Below, piece after piece: positions 24,557 to 36,099 of a DNA stretch of 64,000 nucleotides. The DNA lies in contig JAIOJX010000025.1 of the NCBI GenBank assembly GCA_022376925.1, positions 95,817,608 through 95,881,607 on the forward strand, written 5' to 3'. A model generated the notes under the pieces. The model did no database searches. It was not told the origin of the DNA and saw only the letters and a list, made by a program, of their open reading frames with translations. Both the position numbers and the translations under genes were made by a program. This DNA is from Tragulus kanchil. Lineage: Eukaryota; Chordata; Mammalia; Artiodactyla; Tragulidae. Each line of letters opens with the position of its first letter. The first letter of the stretch is position 1.

Positions 24557-25327
24557 GTATGCCCTGTGTATCTAGAATATGTAAAGAGGCCTGTCTTCAT
24601 TCTTTTTTTAAAAAAATTATCTAGAAAAAAATTGTAGTTTACTTATACTATGAATATATAATTTTTATGTTCTTTCAAATTATATTTCCATGTATTCATT
24701 TAATTAAAAGATCATGTATTTATAACATTTCTGAATTTGAATTAGCAAATATTGAGATTTAGATTTGAGTTCTCAACATTTATGATGATAGAATAATTCT
24801 GCCTATAATTTGGCTGGTGTTAATGGTATGCTGTTTATTTTTGGTTTCTGCCAATAAGCCAGTGTTGGAAGCTGAATGTTTACAGCTGTCTTGCATTCAT
24901 TCATTCATAGGTAAATATATCATTCATAGGTAAATGTATTTTGATTAAACTGATACTTGCTGTTTACAGTGTTTTAGGAATTTATCACCAAAATGAATAG
25001 AACTTTATCACTACTTGAGTTTCCCATAAAGCTTTGGGCAGCTGTTATGGTTCCTGTTTAATTAAAAGCTTCATTATAGAAATTTGAGGTTTTTTTTTTC
25101 TCCTGAATAATACCAGGTTCCTTGTAGATATGAAATTAGTCAGGTTTTCATGGTTCACTTAGCTGGATAACTAATTGGTGTTTTTTGGTTTTGAGATTTT
25201 AGTTTTGAGCTCAGTGGAATCAGGATATCAATCACACACTGACAGAATGACAGAAACAAAGTTTTATTTATAAATAAACTGGTTTTAAAGCTTATATTTA
25301 AATTGGTGTATTTCAACATCTGTTTAG
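24557..25327. other. NCAPG: Last NCAPG intron
   Basis: AT-rich. Holds a short CATT simple repeat near 24893 with a duplicated TCATTCATAGGTAAAT motif (24901-24945). No other feature seen. Confidence 0.65.
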
Positions 25328-25451
25328 TGATCATGAAGTTCCAGAGCCAGAATCAGAAATGAAGATGAGATTACCAAGACGAGCTAAAACAGCAGCACTA
25401 GAAAAAAGTAAACTTAACCTTGCACAATTTCTCAGTGAAGATCAAAGTTAG
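25328..25451 (+). CDS. NCAPG: NCAPG terminal coding exon and stop
   Basis: The exon starts after ATCTGTTTAG and reads SDHEVPEPESEMKMRLPRRA, then KTAALEKSKLNLAQFLSEDQ, S and TAG at 25449-25451. This is the conserved extreme C-terminus of mammalian CAP-G, which ends in an acidic LNLAQFLxED-type motif. It is present once and intact. The 3' UTR is short and is followed by a canonical poly(A) signal. Confidence 0.93.
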
Positions 25452-25545
25452 GAGAAGATACAATGGAGGTGGAGTCCTTTGAAAAATGTCCTTTAAAATT
25501 ATGTTTATTTCTTTGCTTTAATAAAGTTACCCTTGTATGAAAATC
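25452..25545 (+). other. NCAPG: NCAPG 3' UTR
   Basis: About 95 bp between the stop codon and the expected cleavage site some 20 bp after AATAAA. The GT/T-rich stretch TCTGATTCTTG follows, as expected for a downstream element. The end is estimated, not observed. Confidence 0.65.
25520..25525 (+). terminator. NCAPG: Poly(A) signal AATAAA of NCAPG
   Basis: Canonical AATAAA 69 bp after the NCAPG stop codon on the same strand, with T/G-rich sequence shortly downstream. It is the first good signal after the stop. Confidence 0.75.
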
Positions 25546-25619
25546 AGAAAAAGTCTGATTCTTGTAGAAATTTCTGGTGTGCGATTCCACATTATTTTAA
25601 CCTATGAAGCAGTAGGTGT

Positions 25620-25735
25620 CCTTAACTCTCCCTCTGCATCAGTCATGGATTTAATCCTAACCTAAGGTAGACCCAGGAACTTGCTTTTTAACAGTCCTCC
25701 CAGGTGATGCTTATGAATTTTCATGTTTAAAATCA
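25620..25735 (+). mobile_element. MER5-like DNA transposon fragment, plus
   Basis: GTAGACCCAGGAACTTGC, TTTTTAACAGTCCTCCCAGG and TGATGCTTATGAATTT match the right half of MER5A-type elements in order. Lies between the two gene ends. Confidence 0.6.
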
Positions 25736-26117
25736 TGGTATTATGGGCAACTTTTAAGTGTAACTAGATGGTAGCTTGCTTCGAGAAGTTTGACTTAGAC
25801 ATGGAAGATCCCACATAGATATACCTACCTCAGAATACATTTTAAAAATGAGATTTTAAGAGAAAACAAATACCACAAACAAGCTAGAAAGGAGCTTCCA
25901 GGGAAGACTAGTATAATGAATCAGAGTCCTCAGCATCCAGGTTCAACAGTTATCATAATTTTCTGATCCTTACACTTAAAAATATTTTGATAATGCTACC
26001 TGCATGGGTAATTTTTTTCCTAAAATGTTTGCATATGATATGAAGTTTCCTTGGTTAGGGATATGTTCACATAATACATATTAATCATGGAGTTTTCTAA
26101 ATTTTTTGGCATAATAT

Positions 26118-26195
26118 TGTAGGAAAAAATGTACTAGTAGGAAATACTAGTACTAGTAGGAAAAATACTACATAATACTAGTAGGAAAAAATGTG
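26118..26195. repeat. Short tandem motif around ACTAGTAGGAAA
   Basis: ACTAGTAGGAAA-type units, with variable A runs, occur three to four times. A simple repeat in the LCORL 3' region. Confidence 0.8.
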
Positions 26196-26335
26196 ACAGG
26201 AAGTTCACTGTAGTCTAATATATTATGAGTATTATTTCTTCACTATAAATTTATTTTCTGAATGAAATTGGCACTTGCCTGACTTAAGAAACTTACCGTG
26301 TCAAATCAGTCCTCTTGTGTTAATACCCAACGGAA

Positions 26336-28494
26336 CACCTTTTACCCTCTGATAATCCTCTCTATTATTCAGAAAAGAAATACCCTAACATTTGACCTGT
26401 TTTAATAATTGTGCTTTTTTAGGCTTATTTACCAGAGGCTATTTATTTAAGGTGATGCTTTCAGATGGAGCTAAAGACAATACTGCTGTGCTTTTTTGAG
26501 CCAGTTTGCTATGTTACATATGTATATATGCTTTATACAACTCAGAAATATAAAAGGAGCCCAAAAGTTACAAAGAATGCTTATTAAGCAAAAAGGAAAA
26601 GGCAGATATGGTGGTGATATAAAACAATGAAAAACAGATGATTGTTTATCATTCTGTTGGCTCTGTGTCTTTTCCTGTGCTTCAGATTCCTTATGTAAGT
26701 GTTTTTAAATCCCTGTCTTTTAAAAAACAATTTGGTGGGGTGGGGTGGATAGGGAGAAATAAGGTCTTAAAAGGTATGCCATAAATAATAGTCTTTAGAA
26801 GCTCAATAAACTAAATCCCTTTTCACCCATAGCCAGGGTATCCAAAGGGAAGGAACCAGGTTCTTACATACTTACATGGATCACATACCACAGCTTGCTT
26901 TCTCTGGCATGGGAAAAATAAATGTAAGCACCAAACTTTTGAGTATTCTTATTATTCAAGTTTTAGACACAGTCACCTAAGCCAATGATGAAGCTATGCT
27001 TTTGCATTATTAAAGGAATATTATCCTCATTTTAGGACATCCCTTTACACTTTAAAATAAATGGCTAAAATACAATAAAATCAATAAATGTAAATCCTTG
27101 TACCATTTTTGTTCAAAACTGATGACTTAGAAAAACCAAACAGTAGTTTTATCTGCAAGAGGCACAGATTTGTTGAAGAGTAAACATGCAGTTGTGCCAT
27201 TGTTCTTAAAGCCCACATACTTCATAGGTTTAATAGTACAGGGAAATAACTGATCAGTTCAAAGTCTCCCTATGAATGAAACACTTGATGATAAACTATG
27301 ATCAATTTTTCTATACATATATAACTTTAAAAGAGATACCTTTGCCTTTTACCAATTTGCTTGGTAGTTGGTATCCATTTGAAACGTTGGGTCAGGTCAT
27401 CACAATAATCACCTTTTACCCTCTGATAATCCTCTCTATTATTCAGAAAAGAAATACCCTAACATTTGACCTGTTTTAATAATTGTGCTTTTTTAGGCTT
27501 ATTTACCAGAGGCTATTTATTTAAGGTGATGCTTTCAGATGGAGCTAAAGACAATACTGCTGTGCTTTTTTGAGCCAGTTTGCTATGTTACATATGTATA
27601 TATGCTTTATACAACTCAGAAATATAAAAGGAGCCCAAAAGTTACAAAGAATGCTTATTAAGCAAAAAGGAAAAGGCAGATATGGTGGTGATATAAAACA
27701 ATGAAAAACAGATGATTGTTTATCATTCTGTTGGCTCTGTGTCTTTTCCTGTGCTTCAGATTCCTTATGTAAGTGTTTTTAAATCCCTGTCTTTTAAAAA
27801 ACAATTTGGTGGGGTGGGGTGGATAGGGAGAAATAAGGTCTTAAAAGGTATGCCATAAATAATAGTCTTTAGAAGCTCAATAAACTAAATACATTTTCAC
27901 CCATAGACAGGGTATACAAAGGGAAGGAACCAGGTTCTTACATACTTACATGGATCACATACCACAGCTTGCTTTCTCTGGCATGGGAAAAATAAATGTA
28001 AGCACCAAACTTTTGAGTATTCTTATTATTCAAGTTTTAGACACAGTCACCTAAGCCAATGATGAAGCTATGCTTTTGCATTATTAAAGGAATATTATCC
28101 TCATTTTAGGACATCCCTTTACACTTTAAAATAAATGGCTAAAATACAATAAAATCAATAAATGTAAATCCTTGTACCATTTTTGTTCAAAACTGATGAC
28201 TTAGAAAAACCAAACAGTAGTTTTATCTGCAAGAGGCACAGATTTGTTGAAGAGTAAACATGCAGTTGTGCCATTGTTCTTAAAGCCCACATACTTCATA
28301 GGTTTAATAGTACAGGGAAATAACTGATCAGTTCAAAGTCTCCCTATGAATGAAACACTTGATGATAAACTATGATCAATTTTTCTATACATATATAACT
28401 TTAAAAGAGATACCTTTGCCTTTTACCAATTTGCTTCGAGGTAGTTGGTATCCACCTGTTAGACAACCGTTCATGGGTCAGGTCATCACAATAC
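26336..28494. repeat. Duplicated block 7 (offset about 1074 bp)
   Basis: Copies at 26336-27409 and 27410-28494. Most is identical. Four C-to-A differences cluster at 26817-26852 against 27891-27926. The end of the left copy is garbled, with several bases missing compared with the right copy (28435-28494). Confidence 0.94.
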
Positions 28495-28827
28495 TAACCT
28501 TCTAAATTTCACAATGCATTATATATTAAGACTTTGTGTACAGAAATAAAACTGGGGACAATTACAGATTTAGACTTAAGGGTATAAAAAAATTCACAAA
28601 ATACTATTAAAAAGGGAAACATCAAAATCCATTTGTGCTGCAAAATTCCACAATGATCTGGCATAAAACATGTAAAAAAATACAAAGAATATAATCAAAA
28701 TGATTAATGCCAATGATTTAATATATAGACAAATCACAAGACTAGAAATATTTCAAAATCAATAAATGCTTATTGGCAGAAAGAATGTTGACGTACAAAA
28801 TAAGGATAGTGCAAGAAGAACTGCAAT

Positions 28828-29008
28828 CTATTTCTCTTCATTTTTGAGATTTTGGTTATGAACTGCACAGCTTGCTAGAGATGCTGCTGTCAAATTCAGA
28901 TTCCATTCAATGGGACGATTAAGGCACATCTTAATGGGGCTCAGAGGGCAACTTGCTGTATTCCCATCAGACAAATTCAGTTTCTCATCAGTTTTCACTT
29001 GTAGCATG
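28828..29008 (-). CDS. LCORL: LCORL alternative terminal exon
   Basis: An open stretch starting directly after the acceptor TTTTTTTTCTAG. It reads MLQVKTDEKLNLSDG, then SPIKMCLNRPIEWNLNLTAA and ends NLKNEEK with TAG at 28830-28828. It begins with the third base of a codon, the same phase as the start of the giant exon. A transcript that skips the giant exon would therefore read this exon in frame, whereas one that includes it (ending in phase 1) would meet a TGA after four residues (ACYK). A weaker AG 11 bases further in would instead restore the frame (L-VKTDEK). Assignment to LCORL rests on strand, position and phase; I did not match it to a database. Confidence 0.62.
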
Positions 29009-30555
29009 CTAGAAAAAAAAGAAAAAGTGTAAAGCATTTTAGTTTGGCTTTAATTTCAAAGAAATGATCAGTCTTAGAAAACTCAGTAATTTAATCGTTT
29101 GGACCTCTAAACTTTACAGTTTGTTAGTTTTTCTTAGTTTCTGCCTCCTTTCCTGAACTAAATGCAACATAGGTAATTGAGAGCTCACTCAGATACCACT
29201 GGACAGAGAATAGCATATGTGGATTTCATCAGTGTACCTCAGAAAGGATATTTAACCTACCGAACTTGGCCGAATTCAACCCTTTTTCCTTTAACCTACC
29301 AGGATCACAGCCACTTTGAGAGAAGAAGGAATTAACCTTTGTTGAATGCCTACCATATTCTAGGCACTTGCACATGCATTATCTCACTTTAATTTCATAA
29401 CCAAGCTAGACTGGTATACTGTAAGCCCATAAAAGATGATAAAAATGAGTCACACAGTTACAGTACAGATGAAAATTAAGTCACAGGGCTGGAACTCTTA
29501 TGCCTGTCTACTAGCTCTCTGATAAGAATCTTCTAAAATCATAGACTAGAGAGTCCAAAAGGTGGCTAGCTGTTCCATGTGTGATGAGCATGTAATTCCA
29601 AGTCTCAAGTAGTAATAACAAAAGTCAAATTACATCTTCAGATGTGAGTGCTTATGTTTAGAAAGTAATAGCTTGCTATACATTAGCTCATTTGACACAA
29701 CTGATTAGTTCAGTTGGACTACATCATTCCTAAGCTTTCTCTAACTGCAGGCCAATGATTCTGCCCAAAGGCAAGAGGCTGAGCTGTTTACGACTTTAGA
29801 GGTTTATTAAGAGTTGGCAAATGGCAGCAGCATCCAGACTTCTTTAAGCAATTTCCTGATCCCTTCTTGCAGCTTCAAACAACTGACTCATCTGTTGTTC
29901 AATAAATCAGATATTTTAACCCGTTAAACTGTATTTTAACAGCTATCATATTTTCACTGAGTTTTCCCACATAGTTCCACTGAATGACATGTAGATATGA
30001 AACAAAATGACAGCTTAAAAGGCTATTCATTAAAAACAGTACATCACTTATGAAAAAGTCCAAGCCTAGAGATATGACTAATGACAGTAATGTTTTCCCT
30101 TCCTCCTAGGACCGCTAGTCTTCGTATTTTTTATTTGTATTTTCAAAGTAAGGTTTGATGTATGCTTTGAGAAGCTGTAAAGCAAGCTATAAAAACACAA
30201 TGATACTAATTGAGGTAGCTTGGTAGGTAAGTATATCAGGTATCAAACTCCTAAATAAGAAAACAGTGGCATGGAACAACAAATCAATAATTTTGTTTTT
30301 CTGTTTGCTATTTAAGAAAGTGTTCATCAGAGAGTAATAATCGGTAAATATAATGTTGTTTTTTTCAGTACTTAAAGACAGTTTTTAAAAATTACTTTTC
30401 TAGAAAGTATACTCCAAATCTGGGAACACAAACTCTAGGGATGCACAAAACTATACACATGCATGGGAAGAAAATACCAGTCAAGAACAAACTAAATGTT
30501 AGTACTCATATACAGATTGACATGTTTAATAAACACATACCTACAAAGAAAGTAG
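29009..30555. other. LCORL: LCORL intron upstream of the terminal exon
   Basis: Contains the MIR at 29320; otherwise unassigned AT-rich sequence. No further exon seen on either strand. Confidence 0.55.
29320..29525 (+). mobile_element. MIR SINE, plus
   Basis: Ordered MIR features: TTGTTGAATGCCTACCATAT, TCTAGGCACTTGCACATGCA, TTATCTCACTTTAATTTCAT, GTCACAGGGCTGGAACTCTTA. Just upstream (in LCORL sense) of the LCORL terminal exon. Confidence 0.8.
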
Positions 30556-32738
30556 GTGGTATTTGATATTTGGGCACTCCTGATCTACAAGAATACTAAG
30601 AACAGAACACCGCTATCTCTTGAAGTGTAATAACCAGGCACAATTAAAACAAGAGCCGGAAAGGGTGTTTCTAGTTACCCCTCCCCCACAGGGAAGCTAC
30701 GATACAGGAAAATAGAAAAATAGACCTTTCTCAGTGTTCCAACCAGACCTATGAGGACTAATATAAGAATCTGGATCTCTAATTTTATTCCAGTACTGGT
30801 GGATTATAAATTTAAATTCCATTTTATATACCAAATTATTCAAACTTTATTGAATATCCCATCAGAAATTTTTGGATACAAAGATGATGATGTATATACA
30901 TATATAAGTCCGTGCTTTCAAAAGACGCTAATCGAGTGGAAGTTTTTAACAAATATTCCTTTATATTTGGAAATTAAAATTTACTAGTTAGGTTTAATAT
31001 AGAAATTTATCATATAATCATATGCATTTGTACCAAGTGAAAGATTAGTAAATGTTCAACTTTTCTTGTGCTTTTTAAACAATTAGTTTTTCATGTTTTA
31101 AAAAAATAGGTAACCAATTTGAAAAATCAAAAACAGGTCAGTCACTATGAAATGTTATAGTTAGGTCTCTCACTGCTGCCAGTTCCTCATCCAGCAGCCA
31201 GTTTCTTGCATAGTCTTCCAGCTATGTATTTCGAGTATCTCCTTTCTTCCTGCACAGTTCTTTATACTGTTCTGTATCCTGCTTGTATATTTTGGCAATT
31301 GTGTCATATTTTTACAGTGAATACATGATTCTTTTACCAGCTACAAAGAACTCCATTCAGTGGATATGTCATGATTGACTTCACCAGTCTTTTTCCAAAA
31401 ATATCAATGTTTGAATATGCTTATATGTGTCTTTAAGTATATGTGCAAGTACATCTTCAGGGATGGGCATGGCTGGGTCAACAACTGCTGTAAAAATTTT
31501 GATGGATATTAACAATATTTGCTTCACAGACTACTGTTTTATACTCTAGCAACAGTACATGAAAATGTCTTCCCTCACATTCTATATAATTAACAATGCC
31601 AATGCCACGTCATTCATTAGTTGCTTGTATCTGCTTAGATAAAAACAAATAAGTGGTATTTGATATTTGGGCACTCCTGATCTACAAGAATACTAAGAAC
31701 AGAACACCGCTATCTCTTGAAGTGTAATAACCAGGCACAATTAAAACAAGAGCCGGAAAGGGTGTTTCTAGTTACCCCTCCCCCACAGGGAAGCTACGAT
31801 ACAGGAAAATAGAAAAATAGACCTTTCTCAGTGTTCCAACCAGACCTATGAGGACTAATATAAGAATCTGGATCTCTAATTTTATTCCAGTACTGGTGGA
31901 TTATAAATTTAAATTCCATTTTATATACCAAATTATTCAAACTTTATTGAATATCCCATCAGAAATTTTTGGATACAAAGATGATGATGTATATACATAT
32001 ATAAGTCCGTGCTTTCAAAAGACGCTAATCGAGTGGAAGTTTTTAACAAATATTCCTTTATATTTGGAAATTAAAATTTACTAGTTAGGTTTAATATAGA
32101 AATTTATCATATAATCATATGCATTTGTACCAAGTGAAAGATTAGTAAATGTTCAACTTTTCTTGTGCTTTTTAAACAATTAGTTTTTCATGTTTTAAAA
32201 AAATAGGTAACCAATTTGAAAAATCAAAAACAGGTCAGTCACTATGAAATGTTATAGTTAGGTCTCTCACTGCTGCCAGTTCCTCATCCAGCAGCCAGTT
32301 TCTTGCATAGTCTTCCAGCTATGTATTTCGAGTATCTCCTTTCTTCCTGCACAGTTCTTTATACTGTTCTGTATCCTGCTTGTATATTTTGGCAATTGTG
32401 TCATATTTTTACAGTGAATACATGATTCTTTTACCAGCTACAAAGAACTCCATTCAGTGGATATGTCATGATTGACTTCACCAGTCTTTTTCCAAAAATA
32501 TCAATGTTTGAATATGCTTATATGTGTCTTTAAGTATATGTGCAAGTACATCTTCAGGGATGGGCATGGCTGGGTCAACAACTGCTGTAAAAATTTTGAT
32601 GGATATTAACAATATTTGCTTCACAGACTACTGTTTTATACTCTAGCAACAGTACATGAAAATGTCTTCCCTCACATTCTATATAATTAACAATGCCAAT
32701 GCCACCCGTCTCATTCATTAGTTGCTTGTATCTGCTTA
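30556..32738. repeat. Duplicated block 8 (offset 1097 bp)
   Basis: Copies at 30556-31636 and 31653-32738 with 16 bp of filler. A small deletion lies near the right end of the left copy (GCCACGTCATT against GCCACCCGTCTCATT). The block sits in the LCORL intron and holds part of an old repeat. Confidence 0.95.
31150..31580 (+). mobile_element. Old LINE-type 3' end fragment (repeated at 32250-32680)
   Basis: Features such as TACTGTTCTGTATCCTGCTT, TATGTGCAAGTACATCTTCA and GGCTGGGTCAACAACTGCTG recall the common L1-type 3' UTR motif in mammals. Diverged; the second copy is due to block 8. A related fragment appears at about 23180-23500 in NCAPG's intron. Confidence 0.45.
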
Positions 32739-32944
32739 CAGTAATTTTGTCGTGAAGCCATTTTAAACTTTATATTGTCAAATTTATCACTTTTATTTCA
32801 TGGCTTCTTTGCTTTACATCATGAATCCAAAGATGAAGCAGCAGCATTTGATGCATCTGATAAAGTGGCTTTATATTCAGAAAACTCTGCAGTAGTGTAT
32901 CCAGTGGTAGGTACTCTTGTGAGTAAAAAACTGGCTAAAAGAAT

Positions 32945-33105
32945 CTAAAGACCTGGCTTCCAGTTCTGACAATAATAATAATCATCATTATGACCTTAGA
33001 CAAATAACCTAAGCCTCCTTCAGCTTCATTTTTCTCATCTGTAAGAAAAAAAATTCCCTACTTACATGTTTCTGATGATTGAGAGTCAGTTAACATACTT
33101 TAAAA
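32945..33105 (-). mobile_element. MIR SINE, minus
   Basis: Reverse-oriented MIR: GACCTGGCTTCCAGTTCTGA, ACCTTAGACAAATAACC, TTTTTCTCATCTGTAAG. Diverged; borders approximate. Confidence 0.7.
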
Positions 33106-33589
33106 ATCAAAAGCAAAGGTTTAACACTACATACTTTGGTGAAAGGGAAGAACCTAGAAGAGAGGTGCTTATCCAAAGTAAGGCCCTGTCTGTATCAAAT
33201 CAGGAACACAGATTACTCAGCAAGGTCTGAGTGAGGGCAAAGACTGCCTATTTTCAATACTTCAGTAATCTCTCTCACCCTAAGACAGAACCCCTTTCCA
33301 CCCTCTGAATGAAAGTTTATAGAATATGTGCATTTGGAAAGTATAAAAGATAGTATTTTTTTAAGTCATGGAAACCCAAAGTTATCTGTGATTTAAATTA
33401 ATGTTTAACTGATAATTCTAAAAAAATAATTTTCATATATACAACTCTAAACGTTTAAACCTGTTTTACTTATTACTGGATATATGTGATGGTTCATTTC
33501 TTTCATAAAGACAGTAACTTTAAGCAAGCTATGTTGCAGGAAACATTTTAGTGTGATCAAGACAAATCTGAAACTATCACCTATAGAAT

Positions 33590-33725
33590 GGTTGTTGTAT
33601 GTTAGGTACTATATGAAATACATTGACCTCCCTCATTCAGATCTAACAGTCATCCACTGAGGCTCAATAAAGTAAAATGACAGACCCAAGGTCACAGAAC
33701 TAAAGTGAGTCTTCAGGGCCTATGA
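33590..33725 (+). mobile_element. MIR SINE fragment, plus
   Basis: TTGTATGTTAGGTACTATAT, then GACAGACCCAAGGTCACAGA and ACTAAAGTGAGTCTTCAG, a partial MIR in sense direction. Confidence 0.65.
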
Positions 33726-34191
33726 GCATTTATACTATGCTGCATGCTGACTCTTGGGTTGTGATTCTGTCATGATTCTCCATATTAATATCCATTTGTC
33801 TATTTCTTTAGAATACTTAATTTACATGTCTGGTCTATAGCCATAACCTTATCTAAGAGACCTTTATGTTTACAGCATGAATTTTCTTTATATTTAACTA
33901 AAGCGGGAGCTGCTAATCATATCTTTTTAATTTCTTAGTGTGAGAAAAAAAATGTTAGGGCATCGACTGACATGGGGAGCTACCCTAAGAATGTTCTTTA
34001 GGTTAAGGGCTTCAGGGAACACAAGTTTATCTTTTCAAAGAAAGAAAGAAGTCAAGCTGTATGGATGGCCACACAATTCTGATACAGGATTTGGAATTTA
34101 ATCATTTCTACTAAGAAATAAAATATCTACCTGAATTTTTAGCTGAATGGAATGAAAGAGACTGTAGTCATATCAAAAGTATAAAACAGGA

Positions 34192-34465
34192 GGGCTTCCC
34201 TGGTGGTCCAGTGGGTAGAGTCTACCTTGCATTGCAAGGGGCACCTGGTTCGATCCCTGGCCCAGGAAGATCCCATGTGCCACGGAGCAGCTGGACCTGT
34301 GTGTCCAATTATGTGTCAGCGCTCTGGAGCTCATGAGCCCAGAGCTCTTGCTCTGCAATGAGAGAGGCCACTGCAACGGGAGGCCCACACAGGCCAAAGT
34401 ATAAAGATGGATGAAAATAAATAAATAAAAACCCAATAAAAGGGGCCAAAATTAAAAAAATATAT
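34192..34465 (+). mobile_element. tRNA-derived CHR-type SINE, plus
   Basis: Starts GGGCTTCCCTGGTGGTCCAG, has box B GGTTCGATCCC, then GATGGATGAAAATAAATAAA and an A-rich/TATATA tail. In the LCORL intron, antisense to LCORL. Confidence 0.92.
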
Positions 34466-34681
34466 ATAAAATAAATTCTCTTCAGGAATCAATGAAGAGT
34501 TTGTACTGCTCTGTGATTTAGAAGTTTCCCAGCCTTGCAGGGATCCTTGAATTTCTTAGTGAACTTGGTACTAAATTAGTACAACACAACTGTGCCTAAA
34601 GAAATATCTTAAACAAGTATTCAAATATCCAGTAACTACATGTGATTCATATACCTGATAACAGAAAATTTCAGTACTAAA

Positions 34682-34991
34682 TTAATATGAAAGTAATTGC
34701 CAGCTGTTCATCTAAAATAATGCCGATTAACTAGTGAATGCAAGTGTTAGTTGCTCAGTCATGTCTGACTCTTTGCAACCCCACGGACAATATAGCTTGC
34801 CAGGCCCTTCTGTCCATGGAATTCTCCAGGAAAGAATACTGGAGTGGGTTGCCATGCCCTTCTCCAGAGGGATTTTATCAAGTTGGGGATCAAACCCAGG
34901 TCTCCTGCATTGCAAGTACCTGAGCCATATTAAAGTAATTGCAAGCTTATCAAGTAACTGCATTATTTATCTAAAATAATGCCAGTTAACT
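34682..34991. repeat. Imperfect direct repeats of 50-70 bp flanking the Bov-tA
   Basis: The left flank (34682-34732) and right flank (34925-34991) both carry AAAGTAATTGC, and further on ATCTAAAATAATGCC then GTTAACT or GATTAACT. The right one has about 20 additional bases between them. This is much longer than a SINE target-site duplication and suggests an older local duplication into which the SINE inserted. Confidence 0.7.
34744..34927 (-). mobile_element. Bov-tA SINE, minus
   Basis: Read on the minus strand it has TGCAATGCAGGAGACCTGGG, then GAGAAGGGCATGGCAACCCA, CTCCAGTATTCTTTCCTGG and GACTGAGCAACTAACAC. These are diagnostic of the ruminant Bov-tA family. A short stretch near the tRNA box A is deleted. 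It is the only Bov-tA I found and the best taxonomic marker in the window. Confidence 0.93.
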
Positions 34992-35128
34992 GCAGAAGAT
35001 CACAGAACTGGCATGATTTAAATTGTCTTTGGATCCTGTTCTCATAGGCCTTCTCAGTAACTTTTCAATGATTAAAAAATATACCATCTGTAGCAGATTG
35101 TTTTTTCAACTTCATGCCACGAGCTTTT

Positions 35129-35327
35129 ATTTTTTTCATCCATCTTTATTCCTCGGCACGTGTGGACCTCCCACTGCCGTGGCCTCTCTCGCTGCAGAGC
35201 ATCAGCTCTGGGCGCATGTGCTCCAAAGTGCTGGCTCACAATTGGACTCCACGGCACATGGGATGGAACCAGTGCCACTTGCACTGCAAGGTGGACTCCA
35301 CCCACTGGACCACCAGGGAAGCCCCCA
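35129..35327 (-). mobile_element. tRNA-derived CHR-type SINE, minus, internally deleted
   Basis: The 5' end GGGCTTCCCTGGTGGTCC is at the right and an A-tail at the left. About 70 bp of the middle is missing compared with its relatives: the segment that normally carries GTGTCCAATCACC to box B is shortened around 35245-35275. Confidence 0.88.
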
Positions 35328-36099
35328 GATTAATTAATTATTTTAAAAGCTTCAGTTTTTCACCCATCACTGTATTCATATTTTGACCATGTCCTCTCAT
35401 TCTGCCCCACCTATGTACTTTGCTCTGCTTAATGGGATATTAGCAAAAATGATGCAAGCTGTAGTTGAGAAACTGGGCATTTATGTTCACTCTTAGACCT
35501 CTGCTTCCACCATGACAACATGCCTGGCTGGTTTGCTGGATGGCTATGAGACACACATGAAGCAAGGTTAAGCTCTCCCACTTGATAAGCCAGCTAACTC
35601 CAAGACAGTGGAGGCAGCCCAGCCAATATCCAAAGAACCTCCAGCCATACTTGCCAATCACTGACTCATACGTGAAATACTTTCATTTAATTTAATAAGT
35701 TTTGGGGTGGTTTGTAAAGTATAGCATCGTTGTGGCAATAGATAAGTACTAGACAATCTCTTCTCATTTGGATTCTCACCATCATGTTTACACAAGTGCA
35801 AGGTCTCTCATTCCTTAAGGAAAACATGGCTTCACTCAATCTTTTATTCTTCTCAGGTTAGTATTTCTAGAGTGAGATTATTTTAATGAGTTGGCCTATA
35901 CCTGCTGTCACCATTTTCTATACCGCTTATTCTTTATCCCACTCCAATCTAGCTTCCAGGCCTTTTACTCCCTGCGAACAGCACTTACTAAAGTCATCAA
36001 TGAAATGATAAGTTAAATGAAGAATCTTTAGTTTTCGGCTTTTTACTTCCCTAACAACATCCAACACTGTCGGCAAAGGACTGGATTGTGTCCTCCTCC

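Larger units (their letters stand above)
1..25545 (+). other. NCAPG: NCAPG gene, 3' part (partial)
   Basis: NCAPG encodes condensin complex subunit 3 (CAP-G), the HEAT-repeat subunit that binds the kleisin NCAPH and DNA in condensin I and acts in mitotic chromosome compaction. Nine coding exons are recognised by their protein sequence and GT-AG borders: 1477-1596, 8401-8628, 17269-17450, 17724-17898, 20544-20705, 20937-21075, 22507-22587, 24481-24556 and 25328-25451. Their phases chain without a break and total 1287 nt, or 428 residues plus a stop. This matches the C-terminal part of the roughly 1015-residue mammalian protein. The first half of the gene lies left of the window. Six exons occur whole in two copies, or partly so, because of the 1.1-kb duplications. 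LCORL follows in tail-to-tail orientation. Confidence 0.95.
25600..28827 (-). other. LCORL: Probable LCORL 3' UTR
   Basis: AT-rich sequence downstream of the LCORL terminal stop with no long open frame on either strand. Reverse-strand AATAAA signals are visible near 26250, 26443 and 27516 (the last two are copies of one site). Which is used cannot be told. The interval contains duplicated block 7 and a MER5-like fragment near 25.65 kb. The two genes' transcripts end within a few hundred bases of each other or overlap. Confidence 0.5.

Noticed and set aside
28660..28800. tRNA or other structured RNA genes among the tRNA-like boxes.
   Set aside because: All box A/B matches found belong to SINEs with A-rich tails and target-site duplications. 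No free-standing tRNA cloverleaf was seen here or elsewhere.
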